NCBI RefSeq assembly: GCF_003143935.1
Contig: NZ_QFRX01000001.1
Coordinates: forward strand, 5,241,327-5,305,326
Direction of reading: 5' to 3'
DNA: 64,000 nucleotides
Source of the DNA: Streptomyces sp. Act143
Lineage (GTDB): Bacteria; Actinomycetota; Actinomycetes; Streptomycetales; Streptomycetaceae
The first letter of the stretch is position 1; every line of letters begins with the position of its first letter. Below the pieces are notes generated by a model. The model was given only the letters and a program-made list of their open reading frames with translations. It searched no databases and was not told where the DNA came from. A program made the position numbers and the translations under genes. Shown piece after piece: positions 24,134 to 32,595 of the stretch.

Positions 24134-25132
24134 CTAGGGCCGCATTCCGGCCCGCGCGAACTCCGTCATGCCCTCCTCGAAGCCGACCGCCGGCTTCCAC
24201 CCCAACGCGCCGCGCAGCCGCGAGGAGTCGGCGGTGACGTGCCGTACGTCGCCCAGCCGGTACTCCCCGGTGACGACCGGCTCGGGGCCGCCGTAGGCAC
24301 CGGCCAGGGCGCGGGCCATCTCGCCGACGGTGTGCGGGTCGCCGCTGCCGGTGTTGTACGAGGTGAGCGTGCCGGGGGCCGAACCCGCCTCCAGCGCGGC
24401 GAGGTTGGCCGCGGCCACGTCCCGTACGTGCACGAAGTCCCGGCGCTGGCAGCCGTCCTCGAAGACGCGCGGCGCCTCGCCGCGGGCGAGCGCGGAACGG
24501 AAGAAGGAGGCGACGCCGGCGTACGGGGTGTCCCGGGGCATCCCCGGCCCGTACACGTTGTGGTAGCGCAGCGCCACCGCCGAACCTCCCGTGCAGCGGG
24601 CCCAGGAGGCGGCCAGGTGTTCCTGGGCGAGCTTGGTCGTCGCGTAGACGTTGCGCGGGTCGACCGGCGCGTCCTCGCCGACCAGGCCGGGGGCGAGGTC
24701 CGCCCCGCACACCGGGCACGGCGGCTCGAACCGCCCGGCGTCGAGGGCGTCCACGGCCCGCGGCCCGGGGCGGACGACCCCGTGCCGGGGGCACTCGTAC
24801 CGCCCCTCCCCGTACACGACCATCGACCCGGCGAGCACCAGGTGCCGGACGCCCGCGTCCGCCATGGCGGCCAGGACCACGGCGGTGCCGAGGTCGTTGT
24901 GGGAGACGTAGTCCGCGGCGTCGGCGACCCCGTTGCCGAGCCCGACCCTGGCGGCCTGGTGGCAGACGGCGTCGATGCCGCGCAGGGCGCGGGCGACGGC
25001 CGCCGCGTCCCGCACATCGGCGGCCGGGTCGACGCGGATGTCGTACCCGACCGCGTCGTGCCCGTGCGCGATCAGCGCCTGGACGATCTGGGACCCGATG
25101 AACCCGGCACCGCCGGTGACCAGTACACGCAT
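24134..25132 (-). CDS. Extended SDR NAD-dependent epimerase/dehydratase with zinc-ribbon insert
   Basis: This 332-residue protein has the NAD motif TGGAGFIGS (residues 6-14), the catalytic YATTK (about 168-172) and the HNVYGPGMPRD substrate loop of sugar-nucleotide epimerases. Between strand 4 and the catalytic Tyr it carries an insert with CPRH and CPVC that looks like a small Zn ribbon. This is a feature of a particular actinobacterial branch. The substrate is probably a UDP- or GDP-sugar. ATG 25132 lies six bases after TAGCGT on the minus strand, with no ribosome binding site, so it is likely leaderless. Confidence 0.88.
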   Translation of the reverse strand: MRVLVTGGAGFIGSQIVQALIAHGHDAVGYDIRVDPAADVRDAAAVARALRGIDAVCHQAARVGLGNGVADAADYVSHNDLGTAVVLAAMADAGVRHLVLAGSMVVYGEGRYECPRHGVVRPGPRAVDALDAGRFEPPCPVCGADLAPGLVGEDAPVDPRNVYATTKLAQEHLAASWARCTGGSAVALRYHNVYGPGMPRDTPYAGVASFFRSALARGEAPRVFEDGCQRRDFVHVRDVAAANLAALEAGSAPGTLTSYNTGSGDPHTVGEMARALAGAYGGPEPVVTGEYRLGDVRHVTADSSRLRGALGWKPAVGFEEGMTEFARAGMRP

Positions 25133-25199
25133 GGGGCCACGCTAGATCCGCGCCCGCCCCGCGCCAGGGGAGCACGCGGGTACGTCATGACTCCGTAAG

Positions 25200-25447
25200 G
25201 GGTTCAGCGGGCGGGTTCAGTGGGCGGGTTCAGGGCGGTGGTTCAGCGCACCGGTTCAGCGGGCGGCTTCGGGGCGGTGGTTCAGCGCGTCGGCTCAGGG
25301 CGGGGGTTTGGCGCACCGGCTCAGGGCGGGGGTTTAGCGGGCGGGTTCAGCGGGCGGGTTCAGCGCGCGGGTTCAGGGCGGGGGTTCAGCGCACGAGCTC
25401 AGCGCACGAGCTCAGCGCGCGGGCTCGGCGCCCGGGTTCGGCGTGGT
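25200..25447. repeat. About 20 degenerate copies of a 12-bp unit
   Basis: Reading the minus strand, the 250 bp after the deacetylase stop consist of degenerate 12-bp units, consensus GCTGAACCCGCC. The last codons of that gene (GTGCGCTGAACC) look like a member of the series. No gene is present here. The 316-base gap between epimerase and deacetylase holds only this array and the epimerase promoter. Confidence 0.85.
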
Positions 25448-26215
25448 TCAGCGCACCGGGAAGCCGAAGCTGTATCCCTGCTCCTTCAGCCAGGGCAGGA
25501 CCTGGCGCAGGGCCGCCACCGTCTGGGAACGGTCGCCGCCGGCGTCGTGGAAGAGGATGGTCGGGCCGTCCGCGATCTCCTGCCGGACGGTGGCGACGAT
25601 GGCGTCGGTGCCGGGCCGCTCGAAGTCCTTGGTGTCCACGTTCCAGCCCAGCGGGCGCATGCCGCGGGAAGCGGCGAGCTTGCGGCTGTAGGGGGTGAAG
25701 GCGCCGCCGGGAGCCCGGTAGTACATCGGCCGTACGCCCCCGGAGGCCTCGGTGATCATGCGCTCGGCGTCGAGGATCTGCTGCGACTGGTAGGCCTGCG
25801 GCTTCTTGTCCATGGTGGTGTCGTGCGACACCGAGTGGTCGCACAGCCGGTGCCCGGCCGCGACGACCTGCTTCACCAGGTCCGGGTACGCCTGCGCCTG
25901 GGTGCCCACCATGCAGAACGTGGCCTTCACCCCGTACTGCGCGAGCACGTCGAGGACCTGCGGGGTCCAGACGGGGTCGGGCCCGTCGTCGATGGTGATG
26001 TTGACGCCGCGCGTGCCCTGGTCGGAGGCGTGCACGATGCTCACGTCCACTGGCTTGACCGCGCCCGGCGTCGCCGACGCGGTCGCCCTGGGCGCGGAAC
26101 CGGTGGCACCGGCCTGCGCGGTCCACACCGAGGCGCCGGTGGCCAGCACCGTCACCCCGAGGGCCGCCCCGATGACCTTGCCGTACCAGCCCCGCCCGCC
26201 ACCGTGCCGCGCCAT
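25448..26215 (-). CDS. Secreted polysaccharide deacetylase (CE4/NodB domain)
   Basis: The 255-residue precursor has an N-terminal signal or anchor helix (about residues 12-35) and a CE4 domain. The motifs are TIDDGPDP (catalytic Asp-Asp), HSVSHDTT (two metal His), YRAPGG, LGWNVDTKDF and ILFHDAGGDRSQTV (catalytic His). The first motif has Ile instead of the usual Phe. It would remove acetyl groups from peptidoglycan or another N-acetylglucosamine polymer outside the cell. It is divergently transcribed from the acetyltransferase gene at 26415. Confidence 0.92.
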   Translation of the reverse strand: MARHGGGRGWYGKVIGAALGVTVLATGASVWTAQAGATGSAPRATASATPGAVKPVDVSIVHASDQGTRGVNITIDDGPDPVWTPQVLDVLAQYGVKATFCMVGTQAQAYPDLVKQVVAAGHRLCDHSVSHDTTMDKKPQAYQSQQILDAERMITEASGGVRPMYYRAPGGAFTPYSRKLAASRGMRPLGWNVDTKDFERPGTDAIVATVRQEIADGPTILFHDAGGDRSQTVAALRQVLPWLKEQGYSFGFPVR

Positions 26216-26414
26216 GTCCGCCCCACTCTCCCGCTGTTGCTCGCCGACCCCCGGCCGTCCGCACGACCACAGGGGAGGACGAGGAACGGTGCCCCGGGGA
26301 TGCGTCCGTTACGGATCACGGACAATTCCGGGGGAGTTCGCGGACAACCGGGGGAGCAGCCCGCCTCCCCCGGCCCCGTCCGGCGCGGCGCGGGCCGCCG
26401 GTACCGTGGTCGCC

Positions 26415-26969
26415 ATGGCCACCACGCCCAGCGACCGTCCGCCCTCTTCGTCCGGCGCGCCGACCGGCGGCGCACCCGACGGGTTCCGCCTCGCCGTGCT
26501 GGGCGCCGAGCACGCCGAACAGGTTCTGACGATCTACCGACTCGGCATCGACGAGGGCAACGCCACCTTCGAGACCACCGCCCCCACCTGGGAGCAGTTC
26601 GACACCGCCAAGCTGCCCGAGCACCGTTACGTCGCCCTCGACGACAGCGGCAAGGTGCTGGGCTGGGTCGCCGCGTCGCGGGTCTCCGACCGGTGCGCGT
26701 ACGCCGGAGTCGTCGAGCACTCGGTGTACGTCCACCCCGCCGCCCGCGGCCGTGGCATCGGCGCGGCGCTGCTCCGCGAGCTGATCAGGTCCACGGAGGC
26801 CGCCGGGGTCTGGACGATCCAGTCCGGCATCTTCCCCGAGAACCTGGCGAGCCTCACCCTGCACCGGAAGGCGGGGTTCCGCGTCGTGGGCACGCGCGAA
26901 CGCCTGGGACAGCTCCACGGTGTGTGGCGGGACGTCGTACTGATCGAACGCCGCAGCCGCGCCGTCTGA
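26415..26969 (+). CDS. GNAT acetyltransferase, phosphinothricin-acetyltransferase (PAT) type
   Basis: This 184-residue GNAT protein has the patterns of the PAT/YncA branch: the start of the fold IYRLGIDEGNATFET, EHSVYVHPAARGRGIGAALL with the acetyl-CoA loop RGRGIG, then SGIFPENLASLTLHRKAGF and GVWRDVVLIER. Such enzymes acetylate small amines, including methionine sulfoximine or phosphinothricin. ATG 26415 lies seven bases after a TACCGT -10 box (26402-26407) with no ribosome binding site, so it is probably leaderless. It stands alone. Confidence 0.92.
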   Translation: MATTPSDRPPSSSGAPTGGAPDGFRLAVLGAEHAEQVLTIYRLGIDEGNATFETTAPTWEQFDTAKLPEHRYVALDDSGKVLGWVAASRVSDRCAYAGVVEHSVYVHPAARGRGIGAALLRELIRSTEAAGVWTIQSGIFPENLASLTLHRKAGFRVVGTRERLGQLHGVWRDVVLIERRSRAV

Positions 26970-26981
26970 GCCGGCCGCACC

Positions 26982-28679
26982 TCACTGCCGGGCCGCCGAA
27001 ACCTTTCTGGCGTGCAGCACATGACCGTCCAGCGGCAGCGGGGAGCGGCTCACCAGTGTCAGGCCGGCGTCGGCGAACAGCCGGGCGTAGTGGTCGGCAC
27101 GCCGCTCGCGCCCGCCGACGTTGCACATCATGTGCAGGTCCCAGGCGGTGGCCAGCGACACCGAGCCGTCGTCGGGCAGGACGCGTTCGACGACGAGCAG
27201 ATCGGCGTGGTCGGGCATCGCCCGGGCGCAGTGGCGCAGGATCTCGCGGCAGCGCTCGTCGTCCCAGTCGTGCAGGACGCGGGACAGGACGTAGACGTCG
27301 CCGCCCGCGGGCACGTCCGCGAAGTCACCGGCCAGGAAGGCGCACCGGGTGCCGTGGCCGGCCTCGTCGAGTCGGCGCCGGGCGGTCTCGACGGCGTGCG
27401 GGCGCTCCAGCAGGACGCCGTTCAGGTGCGGATGCGCATCGAGGATGCGGCCGAGCAACTCCCCGTTGCCGCCCGCGACATCCACCACCGTTCCGCCGCC
27501 GGGCGCCTCGGCCGCGGCGGTGAGCACCGGATGCAGGGGGACCGGGTCGAACATGGCGGACCCGGCGGCCATGGACTGGTCGAAGAGCTCCGCGAGGTGG
27601 GGGTCGCGGGCGAAGTGGTCGAAGTGGTTCTCGCCGTGGAGGTGCTCGAAGGCGACCTCGCCCGTGCGGACGGTGTGCCCGAGCTCGCCGAAGGACCGGT
27701 AGAACGGGCCGCCGTACATCAGCGCCAGCGCCCGCATCGACCCCGGGGCGTCGGTGCGCAGCAGTGTGCCCGGCCCGGTGAGCCGGAAGCCGTCGCGGCC
27801 CTCGGTCACCGCGCCCAGCATCACGAGGTACCGCAGCAGCGTCGCCAGGTTGTCCGGCCGTGCGCCCGCCTTCCGCGCCAGCTCCTCCACCGGCGTGCCC
27901 CGTTCGACGTCCATGGCGTCGGGCACCCGCAGCCGCGCGAACGTGGCCAGGGCCTGGGTGGTCCAGGCCCCGGTCAGCAGTCGCAGAAGCGTTTCCGCCG
28001 GGTGCTGTGCGCGGTGCTCGTCGAGATGCGCGTCCAGCAGATCGCGGTGGTCGCCGGGCACGTACAGCTCCATCCGCCGGTATCCGGCCTTGCCCTCGGG
28101 GGGCGTCCGGAAGTAGAAGACCGTGCCGTTCTCGTGCGGGTTGTAGCCGCCGCCGTCCGGGACCGCTCCGTGGCGCGCGAGGCTCGCGCACAGGCCGCGC
28201 AGCACCAGCGGGCCGGGCGCCACGACGTCGAAGGCGACGTGCGCTTCGTGCTGGTGCTCCCGCTCGGCCGCGGCGACCGCCTCCAGCCCCGAGCCCGGCG
28301 GCACGGTCAGCGCGAACACCTCGACCGTCCGGTGCGCCCCGTCCGCGCCGACCACCGCGGGACGCAGGATGCGCACGTCCAGCTCGGCGGCCGGCCGCCG
28401 GTGCCGCAGGGCCAGCCGCTCGCGTACGACGACACTGGGCCGCGGCGCCGCCCGGGCGACGAGCCCGCAGGCGGCGAGCAGCGCGTCCGACTCGGCCTGG
28501 CCGGACGGGCAGACGAGCAGCGCGGCGTGCGAGAAGCGGCAGGCCTCCGAGAGAGCGCGCAGCTCGGGGCCGTCGAGCCCGGGCAGCAGGAGCGGCAGCA
28601 GGGTGGCGGTGTCCTGCTCCTTGACGAAGTCGACCGTCGCGAGCAGGCGGGACGTGTCGCCCGACAACGTCGTGATCAT
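26982..28679 (-). CDS. O-methyltransferase with an unrecognised N-terminal domain
   Basis: The 565-residue protein is two parts. Residues 230-565 are a plant-type (COMT/AcmB-like) O-methyltransferase with a winged-helix dimerisation segment (about 232-310), the SAM motif VVDVAGGNGELLGRIL, FLAGDFADVPAGGDVYVLSRVLHDW and catalytic His in LHDWDDE. Residues 1-230 form a separate domain I do not recognise, with no obvious cofactor motif. Ordinary enzymes of this family are about 340 residues, so this is a fusion. The PobA-like hydroxylase gene lies upstream on the same strand across a repeat, suggesting hydroxylation then methylation of one aromatic substrate. Confidence 0.85.
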   Translation of the reverse strand: MITTLSGDTSRLLATVDFVKEQDTATLLPLLLPGLDGPELRALSEACRFSHAALLVCPSGQAESDALLAACGLVARAAPRPSVVVRERLALRHRRPAAELDVRILRPAVVGADGAHRTVEVFALTVPPGSGLEAVAAAEREHQHEAHVAFDVVAPGPLVLRGLCASLARHGAVPDGGGYNPHENGTVFYFRTPPEGKAGYRRMELYVPGDHRDLLDAHLDEHRAQHPAETLLRLLTGAWTTQALATFARLRVPDAMDVERGTPVEELARKAGARPDNLATLLRYLVMLGAVTEGRDGFRLTGPGTLLRTDAPGSMRALALMYGGPFYRSFGELGHTVRTGEVAFEHLHGENHFDHFARDPHLAELFDQSMAAGSAMFDPVPLHPVLTAAAEAPGGGTVVDVAGGNGELLGRILDAHPHLNGVLLERPHAVETARRRLDEAGHGTRCAFLAGDFADVPAGGDVYVLSRVLHDWDDERCREILRHCARAMPDHADLLVVERVLPDDGSVSLATAWDLHMMCNVGGRERRADHYARLFADAGLTLVSRSPLPLDGHVLHARKVSAARQ

Positions 28680-28724
28680 TACGGCAAATCCTCAGGTAGG
28701 GGGACGCGGGTCAGGAGGGAGGGA

Positions 28725-28778
28725 GGACGAGGACGAGGACGAGGGCGAGGACGAGGGCGAGGGCGAGGGCGAGGGTGA
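28725..28778. repeat. Nine tandem copies of a 6-bp unit
   Basis: Nine GGRCGA hexamers (the last GGGTGA) lie immediately upstream of the methyltransferase start and just after the hydroxylase stop. The array is purine-only on the plus strand apart from one C or T per unit. Confidence 0.92.
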
Positions 28779-28784
28779 GGGGCG

Positions 28785-29987
28785 TCACACGCCGACGTAG
28801 TGCTCGGCGAACCAGTCCTGACGGCTGCGGGACGTGCGCAGCGAGGCGAGCCGGGAGTCGCGCAGGCCGTCGTGGAAGGGGGACGGGCCGTCCGGGCCGG
28901 ACGGCCGGTGCAGCAGCCCGATCATCCAGTGCGAGAACTCCTGCGCACGCCAGATGTGCGTCAGGCACCGCGCGGAGTAGGCGTCGAGCCCGTCGGGGTC
29001 GTCGTGGCGCAGGTCGGCGATCAGGGCGTGGGCGAGGTGTTCCGCCTCCAGGACCGCGAGGTTGGCGCCCTTGGCCGCGGACGGGCTGACGAGGGCGGCG
29101 GCGTCGCCCGCCAGGAACAGCGAGCCGTGGCGCAGCGGTTCGAGCACGTCGGACTCCAGGTCGACGACGGCCCGCTGGACGAACCGGCCCCGGTGCAGCG
29201 GCCCGTGCTCCTTCGCCCGCATCCGCAGATCCAGCTCGTCCCAGACGCGCTCCTCGGACCAGGACCCGGCCCGGGTGCCGCGCTCGCACTGGAGGTAGTA
29301 GCGGGTGATCTCGTCGGTCCGCGCCATGTGTCCGGCGAACCCCCGCGCGTGCACCGCGTAGCCGACGGCGTCCAGGCTGGGCGGTGCCTCGGCGAGCAGT
29401 CCGAGCCAGGTCACGCCGTGATCGCAGGCATGGCGGCGCACCGCGCCGGGCGGCAGCGACCGCCGGGCCGCGCCGTGCCGTCCGTCGCACCCGGCCACGT
29501 ACCGCGCCCGCCGGTGGCCGGGCCGTCCGTCGGGTTCGCGCACGGTCACCGCGGGGTGGTCGGTGTCGAGGTCGACGACGGCCACCGCCTCGGTGCCGAA
29601 CTCGACCCGTCCGCCGGCCTCCAGGAGCCGTGTCAACAGGTCGGCGACCAGCAGCTGCTGGGGGTAGACGGTGTGCCGCTCGCCGCGCCCCAGCCCGCCG
29701 TAGTCCAGGCGGAACGATCCTGCCTCGGTGCGGAACTCGCAGGTGCTGTGGGCCTGTCCGTGCCGGCGCAACCCGGCGGCCAGGCCGTGCCGCTCCAGAA
29801 TCCGTACGGTGTGGGCGGCCAGGAACCCGGCACGCGCCCGCGTCCGGAGGTGCGCGCGCTCGGCCCGCTCCAGGACGAGGCAGTCGATCCCGTTGTCCTG
29901 GAGGAGGTTGGCGAGCACGAGCCCGGCCGGCCCGGCACCGAGGACGACGACCTCGGCCGTCATACTCCCGTTCATCCTGTCTGTCAC
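28785..29987 (-). CDS. PobA-like flavin aromatic hydroxylase (4-hydroxybenzoate 3-monooxygenase family)
   Basis: This roughly 400-residue class A flavin monooxygenase has GAGPAGLVLANLLQ for FAD, the RARAGFLAAHTVRIL segment typical of PobA, the long active-site strand region with HGVTWLGLLAEAP and TRYYLQCERG, and GDAAALVSPSAAKGANLAV as the second FAD motif. It should hydroxylate a phenolic acid with NAD(P)H and oxygen. The usual GDAAH His is Ala here, and the substrate could differ from 4-hydroxybenzoate. Start choices are GTG 29987, ATG 29975 or ATG 29963; none has an ideal ribosome binding site. It is followed by the O-methyltransferase gene. Confidence 0.85.
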   Translation of the reverse strand: MTDRMNGSMTAEVVVLGAGPAGLVLANLLQDNGIDCLVLERAERAHLRTRARAGFLAAHTVRILERHGLAAGLRRHGQAHSTCEFRTEAGSFRLDYGGLGRGERHTVYPQQLLVADLLTRLLEAGGRVEFGTEAVAVVDLDTDHPAVTVREPDGRPGHRRARYVAGCDGRHGAARRSLPPGAVRRHACDHGVTWLGLLAEAPPSLDAVGYAVHARGFAGHMARTDEITRYYLQCERGTRAGSWSEERVWDELDLRMRAKEHGPLHRGRFVQRAVVDLESDVLEPLRHGSLFLAGDAAALVSPSAAKGANLAVLEAEHLAHALIADLRHDDPDGLDAYSARCLTHIWRAQEFSHWMIGLLHRPSGPDGPSPFHDGLRDSRLASLRTSRSRQDWFAEHYVGV

Positions 29988-30151
29988 GAGATGGGATGCT
30001 AAGTGGAGGAGAGACGTTCATCCGGCCGAATTCACCTGAATGCGGCATCAGTTGGGGCGGGTGTGATGCGCGGCCCGGTCGTCGCGCTGGACCAGATGGA
30101 CAGGGGAGGGGCCCGCACACTGCCCCTCCGCGGCACAGGAAAGCGCGCTCC

Positions 30152-31525
30152 ATGACGACCCTCCAGCACAGCCGGGCCGGCAGACGGCAGGCCATGCGCC
30201 GCATCCGGCCCCGGCGTTCCCCCGCGGCCCCCCTTCTCGCCCTCTCCTGTGCGGGCGCGGGGGCCGTGCTGTGGCTGTGGTGGCACCACACCCCGGCCGT
30301 CGCCGCGACCACCGCCGACCGCTTGGTCAACGCGGGCCGGATCACCGGACTGCTGGCCGGGTATCTCATCGCCCTGGTGATCGCCCAGATGGCCCGCGTC
30401 CCGGCCCTGGAACGCCGGGTGGGCTCCGACCGGGTGGTGCGGTGGCACGCGAGGAGCGGCCGCCACGCCCTCTCCCTGACCCTCGCCCACGTCCTGCTCA
30501 CCCTGTTCGGGTACGCGTTGCAGGCGGACACCGGCGTCGTGGCGCAGACGGTCACGGTCGTCACCGAGTACCCGAGGATGGCGGAAGCGGCCGTGGGCAC
30601 CCTGCTGCTGCTCCTGGTCGGACTGGTGTCCGCGGGCGCCGTACGCCGCCGGGTGCGCTACGAGACCTGGTACTACCTGCATCTGCTCACCTACGCGGCG
30701 GTCTACCTCGCCTTCTGGCACCAGCTCGCGACCGGCAGCGAGTTCGTCGCGGACGCCGCCGCCCGTACGGCCTGGTACGCGCTGTACGGCGGGGTCGGCG
30801 CCCTGCTGCTCTGGTACCGCGTGCTCACCCCGCTGCGGCTCAACCTCCGGCACCGGATGCGGGTCGAGTCGGTCGTGCCGGAGGCGCCGGGCGTGGTCTC
30901 GGTGCTGATCCGGGGGCGGCGGCTGCACCGGCTGGGCGCCGAGGCGGGGCAGTTCTTCCGCTGGCGGTTCCTGACCAGGGGCCTGCGCTGGACCGCGCAC
31001 CCGTACTCGCTCTCCGCGCCGCCCCGCCCCGACCTGCTGCGGATCACCGTCAAGGCCGCCGGCGGCCACAGCGCGGCGCTGGCCGGGCTGCGGCCGGGCA
31101 CCCGGGTCTGGGCGGAGGGGCCGTACGGGGCGATGACGGCGGCCCGCCGCAGCCGCGGCAAGGTGCTGCTGCTCGCGGGCGGGGCGGGCATCACCCCGCT
31201 GCGCACCCTCTTCGAGACGCTGCCCGCGGCACCCGGCGACCTGACCCTCCTCTACCGGGCCCGCACGGCCGAGGAGCTGGCGCTGCGCGACGAACTGGAG
31301 GAGATCGCGGACGAACGCGGCGCCCGGCTGCTGTACGCGGTCAACGGCCCGGACGGGCGCAGGCCCGCGATCACCGCGAAGATGCTGCGCCGGATCCTGC
31401 CGGACATCGCGCGTCACGACGTGTACCTGTGCGGTCCGCAGGGCCTCGCCGAGGAGTCGTACGCCGCGCTCCGTGAGGCCGGGGTCCCGCACCGCCGTAT
31501 CCACCACGAGTCCTTCGTGTTCTGA
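30152..31525 (+). CDS. Ferric-reductase-like transmembrane flavocytochrome
   Basis: The 457-residue protein has about six membrane helices with paired haem His residues (WHARSGRHALSLTLAH and YYLHLLTYAAVYLAFWHQ). A ferredoxin-reductase domain follows, with HPYSLSAPP for FAD, LLLAGGAGITPLRTLF for NAD(P)H and DVYLCGPQGL at the C-terminus. It moves electrons from cytosolic NAD(P)H through flavin and haem to an acceptor outside. ATG 30152 follows CAGGAAAG. The next gene encodes an exported FMN-binding protein, a likely electron acceptor, so the pair forms an extracytoplasmic electron-transfer unit. Confidence 0.92.
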   Translation: MTTLQHSRAGRRQAMRRIRPRRSPAAPLLALSCAGAGAVLWLWWHHTPAVAATTADRLVNAGRITGLLAGYLIALVIAQMARVPALERRVGSDRVVRWHARSGRHALSLTLAHVLLTLFGYALQADTGVVAQTVTVVTEYPRMAEAAVGTLLLLLVGLVSAGAVRRRVRYETWYYLHLLTYAAVYLAFWHQLATGSEFVADAAARTAWYALYGGVGALLLWYRVLTPLRLNLRHRMRVESVVPEAPGVVSVLIRGRRLHRLGAEAGQFFRWRFLTRGLRWTAHPYSLSAPPRPDLLRITVKAAGGHSAALAGLRPGTRVWAEGPYGAMTAARRSRGKVLLLAGGAGITPLRTLFETLPAAPGDLTLLYRARTAEELALRDELEEIADERGARLLYAVNGPDGRRPAITAKMLRRILPDIARHDVYLCGPQGLAEESYAALREAGVPHRRIHHESFVF

Positions 31526-31569
31526 GGTGCCGCTGTGACACCCCCTGCCCCGGACACGCTGGAACTGCC

Positions 31570-32178
31570 ATGAGGAAGAAGCATCCGTTCCGCCACGCGC
31601 TGCTGGCGACCGTCGGCACGGTCTCCGGCATCGTGCTGCTGCTCGCGCTCAAGCCGACGACGGACCCCTCCCTCCCGGCGGCCGCCCCCGCGGCCACGTC
31701 ACGGACGGCCGTGTCCGCACCGTCGGCCACGTCCGCGGCGCCCGCACCCGTGTCCCCCGCGCCGTCGAAGGCGGACCAGAAGAACAAGCGGACGCCGTCC
31801 CCCACCGCGAGTGCCTCGCACCCCCCGTCGACGGCACCCACGAGGACCGGCACCGCCACCCCCTCCGCCCCGCGGACCACCTCCCCGGCCCCCGCCCCCG
31901 CCACCCGCACCGTCACCGGCGCCACGGCCGAGACGAAGTACGGCCCGGTCCAGGTGCGCATCACCGTCACCGGCGGCAGGATCACCGCGGCCGACGCCGT
32001 CCAGTCCCCCGACGAGACGGCACGCAGCAGGGACATCAACTCCACGGCGATCCCCAGGCTCGACCAGGAGACGCTCCAGGCACAGAGCGCGCGCATCGAC
32101 ACGGTGTCCGGCGCCACCTACACCAGCGCCGGCTACCGGCAGTCCCTGCAGAGCGCCCTGGACCGGGCGGGCCTGTGA
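31570..32178 (+). CDS. Exported FMN-binding-domain protein
   Basis: The 202-residue protein has an N-terminal anchor or signal helix (residues 9-28) and a long Pro/Ala/Ser/Thr-rich linker (about 33-115). The C-terminal FMN-binding domain (about 118-202) carries the flavinylation motif SGATYTSAGY, where FMN is attached to Thr by ApbE. It follows the ferric-reductase-like gene by 44 bases and is its likely partner at the outer face. No apbE gene is next to it, so the FMN transferase must be encoded elsewhere. No strong ribosome binding site is visible. Confidence 0.88.
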   Translation: MRKKHPFRHALLATVGTVSGIVLLLALKPTTDPSLPAAAPAATSRTAVSAPSATSAAPAPVSPAPSKADQKNKRTPSPTASASHPPSTAPTRTGTATPSAPRTTSPAPAPATRTVTGATAETKYGPVQVRITVTGGRITAADAVQSPDETARSRDINSTAIPRLDQETLQAQSARIDTVSGATYTSAGYRQSLQSALDRAGL

Positions 32179-32595
32179 TCCGTCCCGCTTCGGCGGCGGG
32201 CGCGCGGCGAAGGCGCGCCCCTCGGCGAGCCAGGCGCCGAGCCCGTCGTACCCGGTGACCGCGCTCCCGCCGACCACCACCCAGCCGCGTCAACGACCCT
32301 GCGGGTCGACACACCCAGCCGCCCGGATACTGCTCCGGTATCTCCCGCTCCGGCACGCCGTCCGCCGCAATCCTGACGCCCCGGTGACGGTTTCTTAGCG
32401 CCTCACCGGCACGCAGAGCCCGGGGAACACTGCCGGGAACCGGCAGTGCGAGGGCGCGTGTCCGACGGGCATCATGCCGTGCGGGGAGCACTGCGGATGG
32501 TTCCGGTGCCGGGCACCGGCAGGTGCGCGGCACCGGAAACGGCGCAGGCGATGGGGCGTCCACGGGGGCGCCGAGTGCCGGAAAGGGGGCCAAGG
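32179..32595. other. 417-base gap with a possible gene remnant
   Basis: No complete gene was found. On the minus strand, two stretches in different frames read like one protein end: ADGVPEREIPEQYPGGW (about 32370-32325) and VVVGGSAVTGYDGLGAWLAE (about 32280-32221). Between them lies a 34-bp insertion made of a 24-bp segment plus a 10-bp direct repeat (CACCCAGCCG on the plus strand, at about 32279 and 32313). The segment contains the inverted repeat CGACCCtgcGGGTCG. No start codon is visible, so this may be a decayed gene; the source family is not recognised. Confidence 0.35.
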
